Assembly: GCA_010021705.1 (NCBI GenBank)
Contig: RGMU01000012.1
Coordinates: forward strand, 1-15,239
DNA length: 15,239 nucleotides
Direction: 5' to 3'
From: Chitinophagia bacterium
Lineage (GTDB): Bacteria > Bacteroidota > Bacteroidia > Chitinophagales > Chitinophagaceae
Shown: positions 8,238 to 14,687 of the stretch, piece after piece
Numbering within the stretch: the stretch's first letter is position 1
Layout of the letters: every line of letters starts with the position of its first letter
The notes under the pieces: model-generated
What the model saw: the letters and a program-made list of their open reading frames with translations, nothing else
The model's database searches: none
Told to the model about the DNA's origin: nothing
Position numbers and translations under genes: made by a program

Positions 8238-8245
8238 CAAAGATA
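8238..8245 (-). promoter_or_regulatory. Candidate promoter -7 box (TATCTTTG) for the YeiH-family gene
   Basis: The minus strand reads TATCTTTG, matching TAnnTTTG exactly, and ends 4 nt before the ATG at 8233. It occupies nearly half of the 18-bp divergent gap. No clear -33 TTTG is seen; that region would fall inside the neighbouring gene's coding sequence. Transcription from it would begin about at the start codon itself. Confidence 0.4.
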
Positions 8246-8251
8246 ATAATA

Positions 8252-8761
8252 ATGGATAATTTATATTTACCGGAAATAGATTTAGCCCGGTTAAAAGCTG
8301 CAAGCCATGCTTTGCAATACGATATTATTTATGATATGCTCGTAGTTCCGTTGCACGAAGAGCTTTACCGCCGCCAAACGTTTGACTTTATGGACGAACT
8401 TAGCCAAGGACAGCAACTATTGCTTGGTTACGACTATTTACGCACCCAAGTGGGGCAGGGAGGCTTCATACAGTTTATTCAAAATGGGTACATACTGTTT
8501 TTGCCGGATATGATAGCCCAACTGTATATGGTTGGGGCAAATGAAATGGCAGAGGTATTAGACGATGTGCTAAAGGTGTATGTGCTAAACTATGATACGC
8601 TTAGCAAAGCAGTGGGTTTGCAAGCCTTTGCAAAACTTTATGAAGAATTTACAGAATTTGAAGTGCTTGATAAGCGTTATGAAGAGCTAAACAAGCCCAC
8701 AGAGCAAAAAATGTTGGACTATGCCTTAAACCATCTTAGCCAATTTGCCCGCAATGCGTAG
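8252..8761 (+). CDS. DMP19-like protein of unknown function
   Basis: A 169-residue, soluble, mostly alpha-helical and acidic protein. Residues about 50-85 ('LSQGQQLLLGYDYLRTQV', then 'GGFIQFIQNGY') and the later 'FEVLDKRYEEL' (136-146) resemble the DMP19/DUF4375 family, which typically has 'N/GGF.QFf.N' in the middle and 'lDerY' near the end. The founding member, a Neisseria protein, has been described as a DNA mimic. This one is acidic, but I cannot say it mimics DNA. There is no signal peptide. It is divergent from the YeiH-family gene (18 bp) and its stop is 4 bp from the lipoprotein stop. The family assignment comes from remembered motifs only. Confidence 0.7.
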   Translation: MDNLYLPEIDLARLKAASHALQYDIIYDMLVVPLHEELYRRQTFDFMDELSQGQQLLLGYDYLRTQVGQGGFIQFIQNGYILFLPDMIAQLYMVGANEMAEVLDDVLKVYVLNYDTLSKAVGLQAFAKLYEEFTEFEVLDKRYEELNKPTEQKMLDYALNHLSQFARNA

Positions 8762-8765
8762 CGGG

Positions 8766-9236
8766 TTATGGTTTTAATATAACGGGATTGGTGATAATAT
8801 GGTTGCTTTGGTGCCCGGCTTTGTCGGTGATGTAAAATTCATATTGCAGTGTGTCGCCGGTGGCAATGTGTAGAGAATCCGGGCGCGGAACGGGAGACGG
8901 GGTAATGTAGAACAAGCATGTGCCTTTAAAACCCTTTTTAGGGTCGCGAATAGCATCGTCTATATAAGGGAAATCATAGCGAATAAAACTATCAAAACGG
9001 CTATCGCTGATATAAATGGCGGAAAATGTATCGTTTGACAGTATATCTGCATCGCCATCTGTAAAATTGAACACATAATATGCCGTATCTTTGTTCAGCT
9101 TAAACACGCCTTTGGGCGCATAATCTGTTAGATATATCACGGGTACTTCAGACAGGTTGTTTTTTTCACAGCCCACAAAGGCAGTTATTAACAAGCCCAA
9201 TACACATCCAAGAGATAGAATTTTTACTATACGCAT
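8766..9236 (-). CDS. Small lipoprotein of unknown function
   Basis: A 156-residue protein with a lipoprotein signal peptide: basic start (MRIVK), hydrophobic core, and lipobox AFVGC with the lipidated Cys at residue 23. The mature part contains 'FNFTDGDADI' (about 57-66), a variant of the 'FtDGDGDIG' stretch seen in many small Bacteroidota lipoproteins, and is rich in Asp, Tyr and Phe, suggesting a beta-sandwich. No catalytic motif is evident. It should sit in the outer membrane or periplasm. Its start is 13 bp from the divergent LuxE-like gene, and its stop is 4 bp from the DMP19-like gene's stop. A perfect -7 box lies 20 nt upstream of the ATG. Confidence 0.8.
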   Translation of the reverse strand: MRIVKILSLGCVLGLLITAFVGCEKNNLSEVPVIYLTDYAPKGVFKLNKDTAYYVFNFTDGDADILSNDTFSAIYISDSRFDSFIRYDFPYIDDAIRDPKKGFKGTCLFYITPSPVPRPDSLHIATGDTLQYEFYITDKAGHQSNHIITNPVILKP

Positions 9237-9243
9237 AACTTTG
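9236..9243 (+). promoter_or_regulatory. Candidate promoter -7 box (TAACTTTG) for the LuxE-like gene
   Basis: A perfect TAnnTTTG match ends 6 nt before the ATG at 9250. It overlaps by one base the start codon of the divergent lipoprotein gene (9234-9236). No good TTTG -33 box is seen, only a T-rich run at 9221-9225. The implied transcript would be leaderless or nearly so. Confidence 0.42.
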
Positions 9244-9249
9244 CTTTAG

Positions 9250-10266
9250 ATGACATCAAAATTATTCAATAATCCTGAAACCATATCGTTAATTTCTCCT
9301 GAAATCCTTATTCAATATGCACAAACCAACTTTGACGGCTTAGCCTTAGCCATTTTTGCCTATCAATATTCAGCATGTGCCATTTATCAACGGTACTGTA
9401 ATTTGCTTTCTGTTACCCCCAACCATGTAAAACACCTATCCCAAATTCCTTTTTTACCCATCAGCTTCTTTAAAACCCACTATGTGGTAAGCGGAACAAA
9501 TATCAACATCGCCAAACCCTTTGAAAGCAGTGGCACTACGCGTAGCACCACTTCTAAACACTATGTAGCAGATTTAACACTTTATAGGCATATTGCCTTG
9601 CATGGCTTTAGTCAGTTTTTTGGGGATATGGAACAATATGCCATACTTGCCTTGCTTCCGTCTTATTTAGAGCGCAACAACTCTTCTTTGGTATATATGG
9701 TTAATGATTGGATGAACGCAAGCGGTAATGCCCACAACGGCTTTTACTTGCACAATCATCAAGAACTAAATCAAAAATTAAGCCAATTAGCCGCTACGGG
9801 AGTAAAAACTATACTGATAGGCGTAACGTTTGCGTTATTAGATTTTTTAGAAATTTTTCCGCAAACGCATTCACAATTTACCATAATAGAAACCGGGGGT
9901 ATGAAGGGGCGCAAAGAAGAGTGGACAAGGCAGCAGGTACACCAATATATACAAGCCCAATGCCCAAATGCGTATATACGTTCGGAATATGGCATGACGG
10001 AGTTGCTTTCACAAGCCTATACCTCCGGCAATGCGTATTTTAAGGGCATAAGCACCTTAAAATGCCTTGTACGTGATACTAATAGCCCGTTAGATGTTGC
10101 AGAACAAGGCGCAGGTGCGCTAAATATTATAGACCTTGCCAACATACACTCGTGTTCGTTTATAGCTACGGAAGATTTGGGGCATGTAGCCCAAGACGGC
10201 AGCTTTTCCGTATTAGGGCGGATAGACCATACCGACCTGCGGGGGTGTAGTCTTTTAACGGTGTAG
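9250..10266 (+). CDS. LuxE-type acyl-protein synthetase (ANL-superfamily acyl-activating enzyme)
   Basis: A 338-residue cytoplasmic protein of the LuxE/acyl-protein synthetase family. Characteristic pieces in order are 'LPISFFKTH' (69-77), the P-loop-like 'FESSGTTRSTTSKHY' (91-105), 'IETGGMKGR' (213-221), 'SEYGMTELLSQAY' (245-257), 'ATEDLG' (306-311) and 'LGRIDHTDLRGCSL' (322-335). These match ATP/AMP-binding adenylating enzymes. In luminous bacteria LuxE activates a fatty acid with ATP and passes the acyl group to the LuxC reductase. No luxC, luxD, luciferase or acyl carrier protein is present here, so the acceptor and product are unknown. Length is a little under the LuxE norm (about 370). 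The frame ends one base before the convergent MBL-fold gene's stop. Confidence 0.88.
   Translation: MTSKLFNNPETISLISPEILIQYAQTNFDGLALAIFAYQYSACAIYQRYCNLLSVTPNHVKHLSQIPFLPISFFKTHYVVSGTNINIAKPFESSGTTRSTTSKHYVADLTLYRHIALHGFSQFFGDMEQYAILALLPSYLERNNSSLVYMVNDWMNASGNAHNGFYLHNHQELNQKLSQLAATGVKTILIGVTFALLDFLEIFPQTHSQFTIIETGGMKGRKEEWTRQQVHQYIQAQCPNAYIRSEYGMTELLSQAYTSGNAYFKGISTLKCLVRDTNSPLDVAEQGAGALNIIDLANIHSCSFIATEDLGHVAQDGSFSVLGRIDHTDLRGCSLLTV
9257..9264 (-). promoter_or_regulatory. Candidate promoter -7 box (TAATTTTG) for the lipoprotein gene
   Basis: The minus strand reads TAATTTTG, a perfect TAnnTTTG match, 20 nt before the lipoprotein ATG at 9236 and inside the first codons of the divergent LuxE-like gene. 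No -33 TTTG is clear. Together with the box at 9236-9243 it would make a pair of overlapping, face-to-face divergent promoters. Confidence 0.38.
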
Positions 10267-10267
10267 G

Positions 10268-11017
10268 TTAGCTAAGTTGGGCAACCGGATTGCCTACGTC
10301 ATGGTAGAACAGAAATTGCCAGCCTGCTTCGCGTCCTTGTTCTGCATATTCCTGCCGTAGTTGCATGGCGCGCTTGCCGTCATAGTCGTATTTTGCCATG
10401 TAGTTAAACTTCATTTGCCTAAGTTGCGGTGCCTCATCGCCACCATAGAATATAATACTATCGCCTTTTTGAATAGAAAACACAATATGATGTGGCGAAT
10501 GCCCTCCCGAATGGCGGTAGCTGATACCGTTGCCTATAATGCCCAACGGCTCTGTCAGCCACATTACATTTGGCAAGTAGGCAATAGCTGCAAGCGTGGC
10601 AGGCAAAAAAGAGGGTTGCCCTTGCGCTATGGCAAAGCGATATTCCGGCTCGTAAATGCAATATTGCGCGTGGGCAAAGGTAGGCGCAATGTTGCCTTGC
10701 GCATTGGTATAGGTCAGTGCGCCCGCATGGTCTTTATGCAGGTGTGATAGCAACACTTTCGTAATATCAGTAGGCTGAAATCCCGCTTTGGCTATATTGG
10801 CATGAATTTGCAGTTGCCCATCGGGCAGTGTATAGCCTAATCCGGTATCCAGCACTATTTTATCAGAAGGCGTAACCACTAAAAAGGGCTGAATTTCTAC
10901 TAATAAAGAGCCTTTAGAGCGGCTATTAAGGCTCTCTGTTGCCACGTCAAAGGGTATAAATTCTTTGTCGTGCCCCACCGTAAACACCCCTTCAGAAAGC
11001 GGAAAAATAGTTGTCAT
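10268..11017 (-). CDS. Metallo-beta-lactamase-fold hydrolase (AHL-lactonase/YtnP-like group)
   Basis: A 249-residue protein with the full set of MBL-fold metal ligands: HLHKDH (His92, His94, Asp96, His97), His173 in SGGHSP, Asp194 in YGGDEAP and His239 in FYHD. A two-zinc hydrolase is therefore expected. The pattern 'LDTGLGY' before 'VLLSHLHKDHAGALTY' is that of the lactonase/YtnP-like branch of the superfamily. The true substrate (lactone, ester, thioester or other) is not shown by the sequence. There is no signal peptide, so it is cytoplasmic. It follows rodA by 14 bp on the same strand and is probably the last gene of the mrdA-rodA transcript. It converges with the LuxE-like gene with a single base between stop codons. 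Confidence 0.9.
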   Translation of the reverse strand: MTTIFPLSEGVFTVGHDKEFIPFDVATESLNSRSKGSLLVEIQPFLVVTPSDKIVLDTGLGYTLPDGQLQIHANIAKAGFQPTDITKVLLSHLHKDHAGALTYTNAQGNIAPTFAHAQYCIYEPEYRFAIAQGQPSFLPATLAAIAYLPNVMWLTEPLGIIGNGISYRHSGGHSPHHIVFSIQKGDSIIFYGGDEAPQLRQMKFNYMAKYDYDGKRAMQLRQEYAEQGREAGWQFLFYHDVGNPVAQLS

Positions 11018-11031
11018 AAATTTAAGGTAAA

Positions 11032-12366
11032 CTAACGAATTGAAGCGTGCCGGTCAATATCCAAGCGCAAGAAAATAAATAGTAAAACACTGAAAGACAT
11101 TAAAGACGTGCCCCCATAGCTAAGCAATGGTAGCGTAATGCCTATTACGGGTGCCAAGCCTATGGTCATAGATATATTTATGGCAAAGTGGAAAAACAGT
11201 ATGGCTGCCACAGCGTAGGCATATACCCTTGAGAACACCGATTTTTGCTTTTCCGCTTTGTAAACAATGCGCAGCATTAAGCCAATATATAGCCCAATTA
11301 ACACAAACGAGCCTACAAAGCCAAATTGCTCGCCTACGGCACAAAATATAAAATCAGTATGCTGTTCGGGTACAAACTGGTTTTTAGTGGATGTGCCGTT
11401 TAAGAATCCCTTGCCCAACATGCCCCCAGAGCCTATGGCTATTTTAGACTGTAGCACATTGTATTCGGAGGCGTTGTCTTTTTTTGAGTCGCCCTCTTCG
11501 TCATCGGGATTAGCTCTTTTATAATTTTCCGGCACTTCTTTGCCCAACATAGAGTAAATACGGTCTATATGGTGGGGCTTTAATACGTGCTTAAAAGCAA
11601 AAGGTACGGCAAACTGCGAAAACAAAACCGAAAAAAGCCATACTCCTACTAATATAACGCCTGCATAAAGTTTGCGCTGGAAAATGGTTCGGAAAATGAC
11701 CCCAGTGGCTACGCATAGTACAGTGATAATGATTAACAATATTATTTTATCCACCAAAAGTGTACTTATCACTAAGGCTATCAGGCTCATGCCGGCTACC
11801 AATATAGAGCCGGGCAAACCCTCGCGATACATCACCAAAATATAGCAAAAATATACTAATGCTAAGCCGGTTTCGTTTTGGGCAAGCACTAAAACGGCAG
11901 GTAGTAGCGATATTGCCAAGCCCTGCAAGCGGTATCGCCAAAAGTTGAAATTAACATCGCTAAGCGAAAGATATTTAGCTAAGGCTAAAGATGTAAAAAT
12001 TTTACACATCTCACCCGGCTGTAGCCCAATTCCCCCCACAATCAGCCATGATTTTGAGCCTTTAACGTCTGTACCGGCAAATATCGTTATCAGCAGCAAA
12101 AGAATGCCTACCGCATACCCCAAAAAGGCTGTGGAAACAAAAAAGCGGCTATCGGTAAGTAAAATAAACGTACCCGCTAAAAGAGAATAACCCAACCACA
12201 TTAACTGCTTTGTATAATTTCTGTTGGGCATAAAAAAGGCAGTATCGGCAGAGCGGTGCTCCACAGAGTAAATAGCACACAGCCCAATGGCTACCAATGC
12301 CAAGTACATCAGCAAAACATAGCCGTCTATTTTGGCAAAAAAAGATTTTGATACTTGTTGAGACAT
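11032..12366 (-). CDS. rodA: Rod-shape-determining peptidoglycan glycosyltransferase RodA (SEDS family)
   Basis: RodA polymerises lipid II glycan strands during lateral growth, paired with PBP2. The 444-residue protein has the SEDS polytopic layout and motifs: 'GSKSWLIVGGIGLQPGEM' (103-120), 'AQNETGLALVY' (162-172), 'QSKIAIGSGGMLGKGF' (306-321), 'VPEQHTDFIF' (332-341), 'GEQFGFVG' and the C-terminal 'LPLLSYGGTSL' (412-422). The periplasmic loop before QSKIAIGSGG (about 272-302) holds an acidic/Lys-rich insert ('NPDDEEGDSKKDNASEYN') where RodA usually has a short 'lDP..D..G.gYn'. It starts 13 bp after the mrdA stop. Confidence 0.96.
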   Translation of the reverse strand: MSQQVSKSFFAKIDGYVLLMYLALVAIGLCAIYSVEHRSADTAFFMPNRNYTKQLMWLGYSLLAGTFILLTDSRFFVSTAFLGYAVGILLLLITIFAGTDVKGSKSWLIVGGIGLQPGEMCKIFTSLALAKYLSLSDVNFNFWRYRLQGLAISLLPAVLVLAQNETGLALVYFCYILVMYREGLPGSILVAGMSLIALVISTLLVDKIILLIIITVLCVATGVIFRTIFQRKLYAGVILVGVWLFSVLFSQFAVPFAFKHVLKPHHIDRIYSMLGKEVPENYKRANPDDEEGDSKKDNASEYNVLQSKIAIGSGGMLGKGFLNGTSTKNQFVPEQHTDFIFCAVGEQFGFVGSFVLIGLYIGLMLRIVYKAEKQKSVFSRVYAYAVAAILFFHFAINISMTIGLAPVIGITLPLLSYGGTSLMSFSVLLFIFLRLDIDRHASIR

Positions 12367-12379
12367 GATAAGGCTTTAG

Positions 12380-14401
12380 TTAGTGTGAAGTATTGTTTAT
12401 ACGTTTATATACCCAGTTACGGTAGGCGATAGAGTCTTTTGCCTTTTTCATGCTGTCGTTGTAGTGTTTGCGCTCCATGCGTTGCTGATACACAATGGCA
12501 TCGTGAACGCGAGAGGCAGAGTCTATGGTATATACATATTTATTAATTAAGTGGGCTTTGTACATTTTTTCTTCCAAATACTTTCGTTTGCTGCTAATAC
12601 TGTCGTTCAGATACTTTTCCATAAGCAAGCTGGCAATAGGTGCTGCCCATGTGGCACCAAACCCTGCGTTTTCTACTGCTACGGCTATAGCTATTTTAGG
12701 GTTATTACGCGGGGCAAAGGTAACAAACATAGAGTGGTTAGGCATTTTTTTCACTTCTCCGTTCACAATGGCTTTATTTTCGGCAGTGCCCGTTTTGGCG
12801 CATATTTCTATTCCCGGAATAGCAGCCCCAACAGCCGTACCCCGCTCTACCACGTCCTGCATGGCACGCTGCACAAGGTCAAACGTTTCGTTGGGAATGT
12901 TTAATACTACTCTCTTCTGCAAATAGGGCATTAAAAGGGAATCCTTTTCATTTTTATTAATAGACTTTACAAAGTGGGGCGTATAATAGTAGCCCTTATT
13001 GGCAATTATGCACATGGCATTTGCCATTTGCATGGGCGTGAGTAATAGTTCGCCTTGCCCCATGCCTACAAACACAATGGTACAGGAATTCCATGAGCCG
13101 CGGTATAGCTTGTTGTAAAAATTGCTGTCGGGAACCATGCCCCCTTTTTCAAATGGAATGTCAATGCCTATGGGGTGTCCAAAGCCAAAAGAAGAATAAT
13201 AGTCGTGCCATTTTTGCAGCCCTTTTTTAACACCGCCTAAGTCTTTATAATCCACTGTAAGGCGAAAGGCGTGGCAAAAATAGGAATTACAGGAGTGTGC
13301 TAAGGCTTCTCTAAAGTTGGCAGCGTGCCCGCCTCCGCTATGTTCGCAGCCAATGCGGCGGCTACAATAGTAATATCCGCCAAAGCAAGGAAAGCCATAA
13401 TTGGGTGTAATGGCACCTATATTCAGTGCCACTAATCCGGTCATGGGCTTAATGGTAGAACCCGGCGGATAGGTGGCTTGTGTGGCTCTGTTAAACAAAG
13501 GGCGCGTAGGCTCTCTGTAAAGTGCAGCATAGTTTTTAGACCTGTCTCGTCCTCTAAGCAGATTAGGGTCGTAGGTTGGGCTGCTAACCATAGCTAAAAT
13601 ACCACCGGTTTTGGGGTCAATAGCTACTACACTGCCTATTTTGTTTACCATTAGTTTTTCGGCATATTCTTGCAGGTCGGCATCAAGGTATAGCTCCAAA
13701 CTTTTGCCGGATACCTCCGGTGTATCTAATGTGCCGTCTTTATAAGAATCACGCGGGCGGTTAAACTTATCACGTTCTAAAAAGTGAACGCCCCGCTGCC
13801 CCCTAAGAGCCTCTTCATAGTGAAACTCTAAGCCACTCAAGCCCGTATAATCACCCTGCCGGTAAGATACAAATCTTGTTTTTTTTAACATATCTAACGA
13901 AACCTCGCCAATATAGCCTAATACCATTGACGCATAAGGCTTAGGATAGGTGCGAATACTGCGTTCTACCAATTCAAAGCCCGTAAACAAAAAGGCGTTT
14001 TCCAAAAAGCGCGCCGTTTGCTCGGGGCTAAGTTGCTCCATAAAGGTGCTTTGGCGCACATACCCATTTTTAAAAATAGATGTTTTTACTTGCTTAATTA
14101 GCCAATCTTTTTCCATTCCCAAAGCTAAACATAGCTGCACGGTGTCTAACTGCTTAATGTTTGAGGGTGTTACAACAAGGTCATAAATGGTAGTGTTAGA
14201 CAGCATTACCTTACCTTTACGGTCATAAATAATGCCCCGAGGCGGGTAAACCACCTTTTTGTAAATGGCAATATCGTTTGCCATTGCTTTATACTTTGAT
14301 TCAAAGTTTTGGAGAAAAAACAAACGTACAAGCATAACTACAGCGGTACAGATAAAGATAATAGTTATCACAATTTGCCGCGATTTGCCCACGCTATCCA
14401 T
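12380..14401 (-). CDS. mrdA: Penicillin-binding protein 2 (elongasome DD-transpeptidase)
   Basis: A class B PBP of 673 residues: membrane anchor (about 9-30), PBP dimerisation/pedestal domain (about 50-230) and transpeptidase domain (about 250-600). The catalytic motifs are STIK (Ser315, Lys318), SCN (Ser370-Asn372) and KTGTA (Lys536-Ala540). It cross-links the glycan made by RodA, whose gene follows at 13 bp; this pairing marks it as PBP2 and not FtsI. Between the first two motifs lies an unusual set of Cys and His residues (Cys339, Cys346, Cys352, His354, His359, then Cys371 in SCN and Cys376). After residue ~600 there is a charged, probably helical tail of about 70 residues. The ATG at 14401 lies 39 nt after a good promoter. 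mreB, mreC and mreD, often upstream in this phylum, are not present. Confidence 0.96.
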   Translation of the reverse strand: MDSVGKSRQIVITIIFICTAVVMLVRLFFLQNFESKYKAMANDIAIYKKVVYPPRGIIYDRKGKVMLSNTTIYDLVVTPSNIKQLDTVQLCLALGMEKDWLIKQVKTSIFKNGYVRQSTFMEQLSPEQTARFLENAFLFTGFELVERSIRTYPKPYASMVLGYIGEVSLDMLKKTRFVSYRQGDYTGLSGLEFHYEEALRGQRGVHFLERDKFNRPRDSYKDGTLDTPEVSGKSLELYLDADLQEYAEKLMVNKIGSVVAIDPKTGGILAMVSSPTYDPNLLRGRDRSKNYAALYREPTRPLFNRATQATYPPGSTIKPMTGLVALNIGAITPNYGFPCFGGYYYCSRRIGCEHSGGGHAANFREALAHSCNSYFCHAFRLTVDYKDLGGVKKGLQKWHDYYSSFGFGHPIGIDIPFEKGGMVPDSNFYNKLYRGSWNSCTIVFVGMGQGELLLTPMQMANAMCIIANKGYYYTPHFVKSINKNEKDSLLMPYLQKRVVLNIPNETFDLVQRAMQDVVERGTAVGAAIPGIEICAKTGTAENKAIVNGEVKKMPNHSMFVTFAPRNNPKIAIAVAVENAGFGATWAAPIASLLMEKYLNDSISSKRKYLEEKMYKAHLINKYVYTIDSASRVHDAIVYQQRMERKHYNDSMKKAKDSIAYRNWVYKRINNTSH

Positions 14402-14440
14402 AAAAAATGCTACTAAAAAAATTGTTTTTTAGCCGAGTAA

Positions 14441-14470
14441 CAAAAGTAAGGGATATGCCGGTTTCTCAAA
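14441..14470 (-). promoter_or_regulatory. Promoter for the mrdA-rodA-MBL operon (TTTG-N18-TACTTTTG)
   Basis: On the minus strand a -33 box TTTG (14470-14467) is followed after 18 bp by TACTTTTG (14448-14441), a perfect TAnnTTTG -7 box. This is the best two-part Bacteroidota promoter in the window. The box ends 39 nt before the mrdA ATG, giving a leader of about 35 nt. Confidence 0.6.
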
Positions 14471-14551
14471 AATTATTTTTCTCAACATTTATGTTATTTG
14501 CCTATTGCGCTTTTACCGGAGAATACATATTGGGCAAAAAGAGCAATAAAA

Positions 14552-14590
14552 GTTCTTATTTATGGCAGAGTGTATGCCATAAATAAGGAT
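14552..14590. repeat. Perfect 13-bp inverted repeat with 7-bp spacer in the mrdA/ricT divergent region
   Basis: The arm cttatttatggca (14555-14567) is repeated exactly as its reverse complement at 14575-14587, with spacer gagtgta. As RNA the stem could extend to 16 pairs with two G-U pairs (14552-14590). It is not a terminator: neither strand has a T run after it and no gene ends here. The arm centres are 20 bp apart, close to two helical turns, as expected for a site bound by a dimer. An operator or a remnant of a small mobile repeat are both possible. The rest of 14402-14687 holds no gene; it contains the mrdA promoter, this repeat, the palindrome at 14593-14602 and the small hairpin at 14626-14650. 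Confidence 0.6.
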
Positions 14591-14592
14591 AG

Positions 14593-14602
14593 TTGTGCAC
14601 AA
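14593..14602. repeat. 10-bp perfect palindrome ttgtgcacaa
   Basis: A self-complementary 10-mer lies five bases after the 13-bp inverted repeat and just before an AT-rich stretch with a near-consensus -7 box for ricT (TAACTTCG, 14608-14615, one mismatch). Its position fits a small operator, but a 10-bp palindrome can arise by chance. Confidence 0.3.
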
Positions 14603-14625
14603 TTATATAACTTCGCATTTTAATG

Positions 14626-14650
14626 TCCTCTATCCAAGTGTAATAGAGGG
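14626..14650 (+). other. Small hairpin in the presumed ricT leader
   Basis: The sequence cctcta (14627-14632) pairs with tagagg (14644-14649), extendable by one T-G pair, around an 11-nt loop. If transcription starts just after the weak -7 box at 14608-14615, this hairpin lies near the 5' end of the ricT mRNA, about 38 nt before the ATG. There is no T run, so it is not a terminator. Confidence 0.3.
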
Positions 14651-14687
14651 TATATCTTCTAATCAATTAACGATAGTATATATAAAA

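Noticed and set aside
7818..8246. A 142-codon plus-strand ORF across the start of the YeiH-family gene
   Set aside because: Shadow frame opposite a well-supported membrane protein gene; no family resemblance and an unnatural Met/Ala/Pro-rich composition.
10361..10747. A 128-codon plus-strand ORF opposite the MBL-fold gene
   Set aside because: The minus strand carries all metal-binding motifs of the MBL fold in one frame; the plus-strand ORF resembles nothing known.
8766..11017. A quorum-sensing or bioluminescence cluster (LuxE-like enzyme, lactonase-like MBL protein, LuxR-type HTH in the same window)
   Set aside because: There is no LuxI or luciferase, the HTH lacks an autoinducer-binding domain and is 3 kb away, and the MBL gene belongs to the mrdA-rodA row on the other strand.
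12525..12926. Two overlapping plus-strand ORFs (133 and 117 codons) opposite the mrdA 3' part
   Set aside because: Both are shadows in different frames of the PBP2 transpeptidase domain.
14552..14590. The long inverted repeat as an intrinsic terminator
   Set aside because: No T run follows on either strand and no gene reads into it from either side; both flanking genes point away.
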